A stretch of DNA of 64,000 nt from Micromonospora phaseoli. GTDB lineage: Bacteria > Actinomycetota > Actinomycetes > Mycobacteriales > Micromonosporaceae. The position numbers were made by a program, and so were the translations under genes. Every line of letters starts with the position of its first letter. Position 1 is the stretch's first letter. The notes beneath the pieces were generated by a model. It did no database searches, was not told the DNA's origin, and worked only from the letters and a program-made list of their open reading frames with translations. The stretch spans positions 62,001-126,000 of the forward strand of contig NZ_FNYV01000012.1 of the NCBI RefSeq assembly GCF_900109115.1, read 5' to 3'. Below, in pieces: positions 50,946-59,791 of this stretch.

Positions 50946-51845
50946 CTAGAACCCCAGGCACTCACACTCGGTCATCAGGGCCCGGACGTTGCGCACGTAG
51001 CTCGGATTGGGGATGGCCAGCGGCTGTCCCTCCCGAGCCACCGCACCATGGCCGAAGTTGTACGCGGCGATGATCGCGTTGAGCAGACAGGAGTTCAGTT
51101 CGGTGGTGCAGAGGTCGGCGTCGAGCCGGTAGTCGGCGTCGAAGTACATGTCACCGATGTACTTGGTGAGCCAGGCCAGGTAGGTGCCGCCGAGATAGGC
51201 GTTGTCCCGGTAGTCCCACACGTCGTAGCTCTGCCCGAACCGCTGGTTCATCCACGTCGCGGTGTCCGGCATCACCTGCATCAGGCCGATGCCGCCGTCG
51301 CAGGCGACGATGTTCGACTGCCACCCGCTCTCCTGCCACGCCGTCGCCTTGATGAGGTTCAACGGGATGCGGATGTCCGGCGCCGACGTCGGCCAGTACG
51401 TCCGACCGGCCGCGTCGGTCAATGCCGCCTTGGCCTGCGCCCGGCTGGCCTGGTCGCCCTTGTAGCTGGGCTTGCAGGCGGTCGGTGCCGGCTTGGGCGG
51501 GGCGGGCGGCACCTGGGTCTCCGTCGGCGGCTTCGGCACCGCCCGTGGGGCGGTGGGCGTGGTGCGCCTGGGCTTCGGGCGCGGCTTCGTCGACGCCGAC
51601 GCGCTGGCACTCGGGCTGGCCTTCGGCGCGGCACCCATCGACTCCACCGCCACGGGCGTGGCGGTCAGCTCATCCGTCCCGGGCGTCCCGCTCGGCTCCG
51701 CCGTCAGCTCCGGTGCCTGTTCCGGAAGCGCGACCGGGGCGGGCAACTCCCCCGCGGGAGCATCCACCTTGGCGCACCCGCCGCCGGTCAGCAGTAGCAC
51801 CCCGGCAACGACCGCGATGCACCACCGAGTGACGTTGCGCCCCAT
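50946..51845 (-). CDS. Lytic transglycosylase lipoprotein (SLT domain)
   Basis: 299 residues. An N-terminal hydrophobic signal ends at Cys24 (LLLTGGGC), a lipobox-like site, followed by a Pro/Ala/Ser-rich linker to about residue 120. The C-terminal domain has KATAWQESGWQSNIV with the catalytic Glu, GGIGLMQVMPDTATWM and AAYNFGHGAV, all typical of SLT-type lysozyme-fold enzymes that cut peptidoglycan. AAGGGGG lies 6 nt before the ATG. A -10 box TACTGT (51884-51879) gives a short leader. Confidence 0.87.
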   Translation of the reverse strand: MGRNVTRWCIAVVAGVLLLTGGGCAKVDAPAGELPAPVALPEQAPELTAEPSGTPGTDELTATPVAVESMGAAPKASPSASASASTKPRPKPRRTTPTAPRAVPKPPTETQVPPAPPKPAPTACKPSYKGDQASRAQAKAALTDAAGRTYWPTSAPDIRIPLNLIKATAWQESGWQSNIVACDGGIGLMQVMPDTATWMNQRFGQSYDVWDYRDNAYLGGTYLAWLTKYIGDMYFDADYRLDADLCTTELNSCLLNAIIAAYNFGHGAVAREGQPLAIPNPSYVRNVRALMTECECLGF

Positions 51846-51954
51846 GTGGACCCCCTTCGGCAGTAACGAATCCGCCGCACAGTAACAGCCGCCGAGCACC
51901 GCGCGGGGGCCCCGCGCGGTGGCCGACGGATCACCTCGCGGTGTCGATCCCACC

Positions 51955-53307
51955 TCACCCCGCCGCCGACCCACCGGCGGCGACGGCACGGTCCCGGGTG
52001 GCCCAGGCGACCATGAACACCGCCGTCCACGCGGCACCCAGCAGCACCGCGCCCACGGTGCCGCTGGCCGTACTCAATCCCAGGTAGAGCCGCCCGCCGC
52101 CGATGGCGACCACGCCGGCCGCCGCGACGGTCCACGCGGCCACCGCGACCGGCCACCGCGCGCCACGGGACAGCAGCCAGGCCAGCGTGCACAGGCTCGC
52201 GGTCACCACCGCGTTCTGGGTGGAGAACAGCACCACCCGGCCGCCGGCGGCCAGGTCGGCCACCGCCGCCAGCACCACCAGCGGCACGAACGCGCCGATC
52301 GTGCCGACGACGCTGAGCAGGTCCGCCCGCCAGGGCCGGTGCCGCCACGCCTGCACCGCCGCCACCAGGGCCACCACCACGATCAACGACGAGCCACGCA
52401 GCACCGACACCGCGGTCTGCGTCGCCTCCACCGCGTCGGGCGTACGCCGGGCAGCGAACCAGCTCGCGATCGCGCCGTCGACCAGAGCCAGCCCGCTGTG
52501 CCGGACCACCACCCGCAGCGTCCACGCGATGGCCAGCCCGACCACGAAGAGCAGCACCACCCCCGCCGCCAGGTTCGCCAGCAATGCCCAGGCGGGCCCG
52601 AGACGGAGGGTGAGCAGGAAGAACAGCAGCCCGTACCGGGCCGACAGCCAGCGCAAGGGCGGCAGCCCGGCGGCCCGCGCCAACAACGCCCGCGCCGGGT
52701 CGGGGTTGCGTCCCAGCCATCGACCGGCCAACACCACCGCGACCAGCGCCGCCACCAGCACCAGGACCGCGCCGGTCGCCCGGCCCAGCAGCCGGGACAC
52801 CGTCTCGTAGGACTCCCCCGCCAGGTGCCCGACGAGCACCGACGCGCCCACCCAGGTGACCACCCCGGCCAGGTTCCACGGCGCGAAACGCCGGTACGGC
52901 ATGCCGGCCGCCCCGGCGAGCCGGGGCACCAACGTGCGGGCGAACGCGACCCAGCGGGCGGTCAGCAGCCCCCGGCCGCCCATCCGCCCGAGCATCGCGT
53001 CGGCACGGGCCCAACGGTGCGGACCCACCCGCACCCCCCACCGGCTGGCCCGCAACCGCGGCCCGTAGCGGCGCCCGGCCCGGAACGCCACCGCGTCCCC
53101 CAGCGCGGCGGCCATGATCATCACCAGCAGCGCCGGCCCGAGCCGCAGCGTCCCGGTGTACGTGAGGAAGCCGACCAGCAGCAGGGTCGCCTCCCCGGGC
53201 GCCACCAGCCCGACGATCAGCGCCGTCTCGGCGGCGACGACCAGCGCCGCCACCATGTAGATCAGTGACGGTGGCAGGCTCTGCACGGAGTTCAGCAGAT
53301 CGTGCAC
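51955..53307 (-). CDS. DedA domain fused to a degenerate PAP2 domain
   Basis: 450 residues from the GTG of VHDLLNSVQSLPPSL. Residues 1-~200 form a DedA/VTT domain (LIVGLVAPGEATLLLVGFL, WVAFARTLVPRLAGAAGMPY). Residues ~230-440 look like a PAP2 phosphatase by topology and by GGGRLYLGLSTASGTVGAV, but the three catalytic motifs are lost: no K-x6-RP, FSTQNA in place of PSGH, and no His/Asp in the last motif. About 11 helices in all. It may be a lipid flippase with a non-enzymatic partner domain. It is divergent from typA. Confidence 0.82.
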   Translation of the reverse strand: MHDLLNSVQSLPPSLIYMVAALVVAAETALIVGLVAPGEATLLLVGFLTYTGTLRLGPALLVMIMAAALGDAVAFRAGRRYGPRLRASRWGVRVGPHRWARADAMLGRMGGRGLLTARWVAFARTLVPRLAGAAGMPYRRFAPWNLAGVVTWVGASVLVGHLAGESYETVSRLLGRATGAVLVLVAALVAVVLAGRWLGRNPDPARALLARAAGLPPLRWLSARYGLLFFLLTLRLGPAWALLANLAAGVVLLFVVGLAIAWTLRVVVRHSGLALVDGAIASWFAARRTPDAVEATQTAVSVLRGSSLIVVVALVAAVQAWRHRPWRADLLSVVGTIGAFVPLVVLAAVADLAAGGRVVLFSTQNAVVTASLCTLAWLLSRGARWPVAVAAWTVAAAGVVAIGGGRLYLGLSTASGTVGAVLLGAAWTAVFMVAWATRDRAVAAGGSAAG

Positions 53308-53432
53308 GGCGACCCCCGGATCACCTCGGCCATACTGCCGCAAGTGTGACAGTCGTCTCCCCGGCGAGCCGGTACGCACCCAGGGTGACCCCCGACGCCG
53401 CACCGCCACCGCAGAGGCGGGAGGATGGAGCA

Positions 53433-55301
53433 ATGCAGCTTCGCACCGACCTCCGTAACGTCGCCATCATCGCTCACGTCGACCACGGCAAGACCACCCT
53501 GGTCGACGCCATGTTGCGGCAGTCCGGTGCCTACGGCGCCCGGGGCGAGGTGACCGAGCGGGTGATGGACTCCGGGGACCTGGAACGGGAGAAGGGCATC
53601 ACCATCCTGGCCAAGAACACCGGCGTGCGGTACCTGCCGGCGGACGGCTCCGACCCGGTCACCATCAACATCATCGACACTCCCGGACACGCCGACTTCG
53701 GCGGCGAGGTGGAGCGCGGCCTGACCATGGTCGACGGAGTGGTACTCCTCGTCGACGCCAGCGAGGGACCGCTGCCGCAGACCCGCTTCGTGCTCCGCAA
53801 GGCCCTCAAGGCCCGGATGCCGATCATCCTCGTGATCAACAAGGTGGACCGCCCGGACGCCCGGATCAAGGAGGTCGTGGACGACACCTACGAGCTCTTC
53901 CTCGACCTGGACGCCGACGAGCAGCAGATCGACTTCCCGATCGTCTACGCCTGCGCCCGGGACGGCGTCGCCTCGCTCACCCAGCCCGCCGACGGCTCGG
54001 TGCCCGACGACAGCCACAGCCTGGAGCCGCTGTTCCGCACCCTGCTGGACACCATTCCGCCGCCCTCGTACGACGAGAGCGCACCGCTGCAGGCGCACGT
54101 CACCAACCTCGACGCGTCGCCGTTCCTCGGCCGGCTCGCGTTGTGCCGGGTCCGGCAGGGCAACATCCGCAAGGGCCAGACGGTGGCCTGGTGCCGCACC
54201 GACGGCAGCACCCAGCGGGTCCGTATCTCCGAGATGCTGATCACCGAGGGTCTGGAGCGCAAGCCGGCCGAGTCGGCCGGCCCCGGCGACATCATCGCCG
54301 TCGCCGGCATCCCGGAGATCATGATCGGTGAGACCCTGGCCGACGCGGAGAACCCGATCCCGTTGCCGCTGATCACCGTCGACGAGCCGGCCATCTCGAT
54401 GACCATCGGCACCAACACCTCGCCGCTGGTCGGCCGGGTCAAGGGCGCCAAGGTCACCGCCCGGATGGTCAAGGACCGCCTCGACAAGGAGCTGGTCGGC
54501 AACGTGTCGCTGCGGGTGCTGCCGACCGAGCGCCCCGACGCCTGGGAGGTGCAGGGCCGCGGCGAGCTGGCCCTGGCCATCCTCGTCGAGCAGATGCGCC
54601 GCGAGTCCTACGAGCTGACCGTCGGCAAGCCGCAGGTCGTCACCAGGGAGATCGACGGGAAGATCTGCGAGCCGGTGGAGCGGCTCACCATCGACGCCCC
54701 CGACGAGTACCTGGGCGCGATCACCCAGCTGCTGGCGACCCGCAAGGGCCGGATGGAGCAGCTGGTCAACCACGGCACCGGCTGGATCCGGATGGAGTGG
54801 CTGGTCCCCGCCCGCGGCCTGATCGGCTTCCGCACCGAATTCCTCACCGACACCCGGGGCACCGGCATCCTGCACCACGTCTTCGAGTCGTACGAGCCGT
54901 GGTTCGGCGAGCTGCGGACCCGCCAGAACGGCTCCCTGGTCGCCGACCGGGCCGGGGCGGTCACCTCGTTCGCCATGATCAACCTTCAGGAGCGCGGCCA
55001 GCTCTTCGTCGAACCGACCACCGAGGTGTACGAGGGCATGATCGTCGGGGAGAACTCCCGCTCCGACGACATGGACGTCAACATCACCAAGGAGAAGAAG
55101 CTCACCAACATGCGCTCGTCGACGGCCGACGAGACCGAGAAGCTGATCCCGCCGCGCAAGCTGTCGCTGGAGCAGGCCCTGGAGTTCTGCCGCGAGGACG
55201 AGTGCGTCGAGGTCACCCCCGCCGCCGTACGCATCCGCAAGGTCGTGCTCGACCAGACCCAGCGGGCCCGCACCACCGCCCGCCGCAAGCACGCCGGCTG
55301 A
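53433..55301 (+). CDS. typA: TypA/BipA translational GTPase
   Basis: 622 residues from an ATG with GGAGG 8 nt upstream. G1 AHVDHGKTT at 14-22, switch II DTPGHADFGGEVER and G4 INKVDRPDAR are present, followed by the elongation-factor-like domains and the TypA-specific C-terminus. It binds ribosomes and is needed for growth under stress or cold. Longer readings upstream would cross the divergent promoter region. Confidence 0.96.
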   Translation: MQLRTDLRNVAIIAHVDHGKTTLVDAMLRQSGAYGARGEVTERVMDSGDLEREKGITILAKNTGVRYLPADGSDPVTINIIDTPGHADFGGEVERGLTMVDGVVLLVDASEGPLPQTRFVLRKALKARMPIILVINKVDRPDARIKEVVDDTYELFLDLDADEQQIDFPIVYACARDGVASLTQPADGSVPDDSHSLEPLFRTLLDTIPPPSYDESAPLQAHVTNLDASPFLGRLALCRVRQGNIRKGQTVAWCRTDGSTQRVRISEMLITEGLERKPAESAGPGDIIAVAGIPEIMIGETLADAENPIPLPLITVDEPAISMTIGTNTSPLVGRVKGAKVTARMVKDRLDKELVGNVSLRVLPTERPDAWEVQGRGELALAILVEQMRRESYELTVGKPQVVTREIDGKICEPVERLTIDAPDEYLGAITQLLATRKGRMEQLVNHGTGWIRMEWLVPARGLIGFRTEFLTDTRGTGILHHVFESYEPWFGELRTRQNGSLVADRAGAVTSFAMINLQERGQLFVEPTTEVYEGMIVGENSRSDDMDVNITKEKKLTNMRSSTADETEKLIPPRKLSLEQALEFCREDECVEVTPAAVRIRKVVLDQTQRARTTARRKHAG

Positions 55302-55308
55302 GGGCCGG

Positions 55309-56217
55309 ATGGCCGCGGACGACCTCCACGCGCGGCTGGACCGGGCGCCCGGCACGATCTCGGTGTACGCGGGGCCGCTCGACGCCCCGCCCACCTGGGT
55401 CCGGCACGCCGACGCCACCCACTACGCGGCGAGCACGATGAAGTTGGCCGTGCTCGCCGCGCTGCACCGTGCCGCCGAGGCCGGCCACCTCGACCCGGAC
55501 ACCCCGGTCGAGGTGGTCAACCGGTTCACCTCCGCCGACCGGCACGCCCCGCCGTACGCCTGCGCCCGCGAGTACGACAACGACGCCGCCGTCTGGGAGC
55601 GGCTCGGCGAACGGGCGACCCTGCGCTGGCTCGCCGAGCGGATGGTCGTCCGCTCCAGCAACCTCGCCACCAACCTGGTCATCGAACACGTCGGCCGGCC
55701 GGCCGTGGCGCAGGTCTGGGCCAGCGCCGGTGCCCGGCACAGCGTCACCGCACGCGGCATCGAGGACTTCGCCGCCCGCCAGGCGGGCATCACCAACCTG
55801 GTCACCGCCGCCGACCTGGCCGCGCTGCTCGACGCGGTCGCCACCGGCGCCACCCGTCCCGGGCCGATCGCCTCACCCGCCAGCTGCGCCGCGATGCTCG
55901 ACGTGCTCTGCGCCCAGCAGATCCGTCAGGACATCGCCGAGGGGCTGCCCGCCGGCACCCGCCTCGCCCACAAGAACGGCTGGGTACGCGGCGTGCGGCA
56001 CGGCGCGGCGGTGGTCTTCCCGGACGACGCCGAGCCGTACCTGCTCGTCGTCTGCACCACCACCACGCTCGACGACGACCAAGCCAGCGAGCCGGCCGAC
56101 GCCGCCGCCCGACGCCTGGTGGCCGACATCTCCACCCGGGTCTGGCAGGCCCGCCACGACCTCGGTGTCCTCACTCCAACAGATTCGCTCGCAACGCCGC
56201 CACCGTCTCGTCGGTGA
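55309..56217 (+). CDS. Class A beta-lactamase-like serine hydrolase
   Basis: 302 residues from an ATG 8 bp after typA. The active-site set is S42-x-x-K45 (ASTMK), SSN at the SDN position (VVRSSNLATN) and HKNG where KTG is expected, so the fold is class A penicillin-binding. No signal peptide is visible, which is unusual for a beta-lactamase and suggests an intracellular hydrolase instead. The last ~15 codons overlap the convergent phosphatase gene by 47 bp. Confidence 0.8.
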   Translation: MAADDLHARLDRAPGTISVYAGPLDAPPTWVRHADATHYAASTMKLAVLAALHRAAEAGHLDPDTPVEVVNRFTSADRHAPPYACAREYDNDAAVWERLGERATLRWLAERMVVRSSNLATNLVIEHVGRPAVAQVWASAGARHSVTARGIEDFAARQAGITNLVTAADLAALLDAVATGATRPGPIASPASCAAMLDVLCAQQIRQDIAEGLPAGTRLAHKNGWVRGVRHGAAVVFPDDAEPYLLVVCTTTTLDDDQASEPADAAARRLVADISTRVWQARHDLGVLTPTDSLATPPPSRR

Positions 56218-56980
56218 TCCCCAACCCGTCCCGCAGGTACCCGCCGAACGACCCGTGCACCCGCCGCACCTGCTCGTACCCGGCGTCGAGGTACTCCGGG
56301 CGGACCTCCAGCACCGGCCGCACCGCGGCCTCGTCGAGCCCCGGATGGCGCCGCCGCATCGCCTCGACGAGCACCTCCCGCAGGCTCGCCGTCAGCGGGT
56401 TGTTGGCCAGGTAGTCGGCCCGGATGGCCGCCTCGTCCACGCCGAGCGCGTGCAGCAGCACCACGGTCAACCAACCGGTGCGGTCCTTGCCCGCCGAACA
56501 GTGGTAGAGCAGCGGCAGGTTGCTCCCGTCGGCCGCCAGCCGCACCGCCGCGGCGAACCCCTCCCGAGCCGAGGCGCCGGTGACGAACCAGCGGTAGATC
56601 GACGCCATCGCCGCCGGCGTGCCCTGCCGCGCCAGCTCCGCGTAACCGCTGAGGTCGTGGCCGAGCAGCACCGCGGAGACGTACGTGAACACCGGATGCG
56701 CCGGGTCGTGCACCGGCAGGTGCACCACCGTCGGTTCGCCGGCCAGCCGGTCCGGCGGGGCCACCGACACCTCCGAGTGGGCCCGCAGGTCCACCACGCA
56801 GGCCGGGTCGAGCTTGGCCAGCACCGGCAGATCCTCGTCGGTCAGCCGACCCAGCGCGGGCGTACGGATCAGCCGACCCGGGCGCACCCGCCGGCCCTCC
56901 GCGCCGATCAGGCCACCCAGATCCCGCGCGTTGGGCGCGCCCACGAGTTCCCAGTCCCGCCCGTTCATGCGCTCACTCAT
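56171..56980 (-). CDS. Tyrosine-specific protein phosphatase (DSP-like)
   Basis: 269 residues from an ATG with GGGGAG upstream. The P-loop is HCSAGKDRTGW with Cys161 and Arg167, in the lipid- or tyrosine-phosphatase style with Lys after Gly (MptpB/LipA-like). The N-terminal NARDLGGLIGAEGRRVRPG is the other conserved block. It could act on phosphotyrosine or phosphoinositides. It overlaps the end of the serine hydrolase on the other strand by 47 bp. Confidence 0.9.
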   Translation of the reverse strand: MSERMNGRDWELVGAPNARDLGGLIGAEGRRVRPGRLIRTPALGRLTDEDLPVLAKLDPACVVDLRAHSEVSVAPPDRLAGEPTVVHLPVHDPAHPVFTYVSAVLLGHDLSGYAELARQGTPAAMASIYRWFVTGASAREGFAAAVRLAADGSNLPLLYHCSAGKDRTGWLTVVLLHALGVDEAAIRADYLANNPLTASLREVLVEAMRRRHPGLDEAAVRPVLEVRPEYLDAGYEQVRRVHGSFGGYLRDGLGITDETVAALRANLLE

Positions 56981-57218
56981 CACCGCTCCCCTCGCCTACA
57001 GGGTGCCGCACGTGACGATCGTCGTGGTACGCACCCGTCCCCTCAGCCTTGCCCCTGCACACCCCGTGTCCTCACTGCCCGGCCCGCCGGGCCATCGGCG
57101 TGGACCCCCTCGTCGTGGAGGTGGTGGATCGGTGGCCGACGTAAAGATTCAGACTGAGGATTGATAGACGTCGGATAGTTTCATATGGTCCGGAAGACGG
57201 GGGTGCGACCGGTCGGGG

Positions 57219-58151
57219 GTGGACGTGCAACAGGGCGTTGAGGCGGTGGTCAGGGTCGCCATCGCCGCCCTGTGGAGCTCCCCCGACGCGGTCCGACCGG
57301 TGGACGCCCCGGCGCTGCGTTCACCCGCCGATGTCGGGGCGTGGGTCGCCGGCATGGACGCCGACCAGCAGGTCGGTGACGGCGTACTGAGTCAGCTGCT
57401 GCTCGGCGAGCGGGTGCTGGTCACCGAGATCCGTCCGGACGGCTGGGCGCACGTGGTGGCGGTGGAACAGCCGGCCCCCCGGCTGGACCCGCGCGGCTAT
57501 CCGGGCTGGTTGCCGGTGACGCAGCTGACCCCGGCCGTCGCGGGGACGGACACCTCGCCACGGGTGGTCGTCGACGCCACCGTCACCTCCCTGCACCACA
57601 CCGCGTTCGGCGCGGTCGCGCTGCCCGGAGTCGTCCTCGGCACCCGCCTGGTGCCGGCCGGCGACGCGATCGACGGTTGGCGCCCGGTCCACGCCCCGGG
57701 ACGTACCGCGCCGCTGTGGCTGACCGCGACGGACACGGTGCCCGAGCCCACCGCGCCACCCACCGCCGAGCAGGTGCTGGCGGTGGCGGCCCGTCTGGTC
57801 GAGGTCGGCTACCTGTGGGGCGGGCTGTCCGCGTACGGGATCGACTGCTCGGGGCTGGTGCACCTGGTCTGGCGGCGGCTCGGGGTGCTGCTCCCCCGGG
57901 ACTCCGGAGACCAGGTGGTCGCCGCCCACCGGGTGGAGCTGGGGGCGGAGCGCGCCGGAGACCTGTACAGCTTCGCCCGCCCGGGACACCGGATCCACCA
58001 CATCGGCATCGTCACCGCCGCCGCACGCGCTCATGGCGAACGCCGCATGCTGCACGCCTGCTTCTCGCGCCGGCGGGTGCTGGAGGAGCTGCTGCCCGCG
58101 GAGCGCACCGCCACCCTGGCCGGTGCGCACCGGGTGGTCGAGCTGACCTGA
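57219..58151 (+). CDS. NlpC/P60-family cysteine peptidase
   Basis: 310 residues from a GTG (a second GTG two codons later is possible). SH3-like domains occupy the first ~180 residues, and the C-terminal NlpC/P60 domain has the catalytic Cys210 (GIDCSGLVHLVW) and His261 (HRIHHIGIV). Relatives cut gamma-D-glutamyl links in peptidoglycan. No signal peptide is evident, so it either works inside, on recycled muropeptides, or uses another route. The 235-bp gap before it contains no recognised gene. Confidence 0.87.
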   Translation: MDVQQGVEAVVRVAIAALWSSPDAVRPVDAPALRSPADVGAWVAGMDADQQVGDGVLSQLLLGERVLVTEIRPDGWAHVVAVEQPAPRLDPRGYPGWLPVTQLTPAVAGTDTSPRVVVDATVTSLHHTAFGAVALPGVVLGTRLVPAGDAIDGWRPVHAPGRTAPLWLTATDTVPEPTAPPTAEQVLAVAARLVEVGYLWGGLSAYGIDCSGLVHLVWRRLGVLLPRDSGDQVVAAHRVELGAERAGDLYSFARPGHRIHHIGIVTAAARAHGERRMLHACFSRRRVLEELLPAERTATLAGAHRVVELT

Positions 58152-58193
58152 CGCGCCCCCCTGCCGGTACGCCGGGTCAGTGGCCGGTTCTCG

Positions 58194-59171
58194 TCAACGC
58201 GGGCCGCCGCCCCGGGACGCCTTGATCAGGCTCGCCGCCGTCGCCGTCGCCAGGGTGCCGAGGATGACCAGCAACGACAGCCAGATCGGAAGGTGGGGCG
58301 CCCAGCCCACGTGCTCACCGCCGTTGATGAACGGCAGGCTGTTCTCCGCCAACGCCTCCAGGATCAGTTTGACCCCGATGAAGCCGAGCACCACCGCGAG
58401 CCCGACGCTCAGGTAGATCAGACGGTCCAGCAGCCCGCCGAGCAGGAAGTAGAGCTGGCGCAGCCCCATCAGTGCGAAGACGTTGGCGGTGAAGACCAGG
58501 TACGGCTCGTGGGTGATGCCGAAGATCGCCGGGATCGAGTCGAGGGCGAAGATCAGGTCGGTCGTGCCGATGGCGATCATGACGATGAGCATCGGGGTGA
58601 ACTTCCGCCGGCCGTTCTCCCGCACGGTCACCCGGGCACCGTCGTAGCCCCGCGAGATCGGCAGCGCCCGCCGACTCCAGCGGATCAGCACGTTCTCGGT
58701 GAACTCCTCGCTCGACTCGCTGTGCCGGGCCAGGTTGATCGCGGTGTAGATCAGGAACGCGCCGAAGAGGTAGAAGACCCAGGTGAACTGTGAGATCAAC
58801 GCCGCGCCGGCGGCAATGAACCCACCGCGCATGACGAGCGCGAGCACGATGCCGATGAGCAGCACCTTCTGCTGGTACTGCCGGGGCACGGCGAACCGGG
58901 TCATGATGATCACGAAGACGAAGAGGTTGTCCACGGAGAGGCTGTACTCGGTCAGCCAGCCGGTGTAGAACTGCCCCGCCACGCTCGCCCCGGCGGTGAG
59001 CCAGAGCCCGACGCCGAAGAGCAGGGCCAGCCCGACGTAGAAGACCACCCAGAGGCTCGACTCCCGCACGCTCGGCTCGTGCGGGCGACGCCCGACGATG
59101 AGCAGGTCCGCCGCGAGAACCGCGGTCAGGGCGACGAGCGTACCCGCCCACACCACTCCGGACACGTCCAC
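58194..59171 (-). CDS. TerC-family integral membrane protein
   Basis: 325 residues from a GTG with GGAGGA 8 nt upstream. About eight or nine helices carry the TerC signature acidic residues, as in EYSLSVDNLFVFVIIMTRF and TDLIFALDSIPAIFGIT. TerC/Alx proteins handle manganese or other metals, or tellurite resistance. It is divergent from the small monooxygenase; the 206-bp region between them contains a cluster of palindromes. Confidence 0.92.
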   Translation of the reverse strand: MDVSGVVWAGTLVALTAVLAADLLIVGRRPHEPSVRESSLWVVFYVGLALLFGVGLWLTAGASVAGQFYTGWLTEYSLSVDNLFVFVIIMTRFAVPRQYQQKVLLIGIVLALVMRGGFIAAGAALISQFTWVFYLFGAFLIYTAINLARHSESSEEFTENVLIRWSRRALPISRGYDGARVTVRENGRRKFTPMLIVMIAIGTTDLIFALDSIPAIFGITHEPYLVFTANVFALMGLRQLYFLLGGLLDRLIYLSVGLAVVLGFIGVKLILEALAENSLPFINGGEHVGWAPHLPIWLSLLVILGTLATATAASLIKASRGGGPR

Positions 59172-59236
59172 AGTCTCATTCCTCCGGCCGGCACGCGGTA
59201 AGGGGCCCGCGGTGACCGGCACACGGTACGCCTCGG

Positions 59237-59295
59237 GCGGTGAGCGGACACACCGCCTAAGGCGTCCTAGGAGGATGGGTCACCTGGTCAGGTGA
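59237..59295. promoter_or_regulatory. Palindrome cluster between terC and the monooxygenase gene
   Basis: Four dyads in 59 bp: GGCGGTG-N7-CACCGCC (59237-59257), CGCCTAAGGCG (59254-59264), TCCTAGGA (59265-59272) and TCACCTG-GT-CAGGTGA (59280-59295). They could be an operator array or an RNA structure in the terC leader. I could not match it to the manganese (yybP-ykoY) riboswitch consensus. Confidence 0.5.
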
Positions 59296-59377
59296 TCGAC
59301 CGTCGTGCGACGGCCGGTGGCTGGGAAACTCAGCAGGCCGGCACCGGACCGCCGCGCCGATGTGGCAGGCTGCCGGC

Positions 59378-59671
59378 ATGGTGCTTGAGGTCGCGCTCAT
59401 CGATGTGGCTCCCGGCCGCGAGGAAGCCTTCGCCGCCGCCTACGTCCAGGGGCACAAACTGCTCGCGGAGGCACCCGGCTGCCGGTCGGTGCGGATGACC
59501 CGGGGCATCGAGTCCCCCTCCCGTTTCGTGCTGCTGGTCGAGTGGGACTCCGTCGAGGACCACGAGCAGAACTTCCGGGCAACCGACCGCTTCGTCGGGT
59601 GGCGGGAGCTGATCGGCCCGCACTTCGCCGCCCCACCACGGGTCGAGCACTTCGTCGACGTACCCGCCTGA
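59378..59671 (+). CDS. Antibiotic-biosynthesis-monooxygenase-fold protein (ABM)
   Basis: 97 residues, one ferredoxin-like ABM domain (VLEVALIDVAPGREEAFAAA, FVLLVEWDSVEDHEQNFRA). Members are heme-degrading, quinone-forming or simply dimeric scaffolds; the key residues do not decide which. A CAGGCT box lies 7 nt before the ATG, so the message may be leaderless, though it lacks the usual first T. A hairpin follows. Confidence 0.82.
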   Translation: MVLEVALIDVAPGREEAFAAAYVQGHKLLAEAPGCRSVRMTRGIESPSRFVLLVEWDSVEDHEQNFRATDRFVGWRELIGPHFAAPPRVEHFVDVPA

Positions 59672-59730
59672 CGACGACCGGACCGCGTCGACCCGAAGAA
59701 TTGTCACACCGTCGGTTTACCCTGCGCCTC

Positions 59731-59782
59731 GCGTCGGCGCCGGTCCCGACGGCTTCGGGGGCGCCGGGCCCGGTGCCGACGC
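59731..59782. terminator. Terminator hairpin between convergent genes
   Basis: GCGTCGGCGCCGG (59731-59743) pairs with CCGGTGCCGACGC (59770-59782), 13 bp with one G-T wobble and a 26-nt loop, between the ABM and DUF5753 genes. Confidence 0.5.
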
Positions 59783-59791
59783 ACTGGTCGG

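Noticed and set aside
53292..55418. 708-codon open frame antisense to typA
   Set aside because: typA on the other strand is a clear family match; the antisense reading is low-complexity Gly/Asp/Val/Leu.
57100..57218. c-di-AMP (ydaO) riboswitch upstream of the NlpC/P60 gene
   Set aside because: Such riboswitches precede many actinobacterial wall hydrolases, but the conserved blocks are not present here.
59198..59209. GGTAAGGGGCCC as a fourth copy of the 31-bp-period repeat
   Set aside because: It lacks the GTTAA element, the second unit and the 31-bp spacing.
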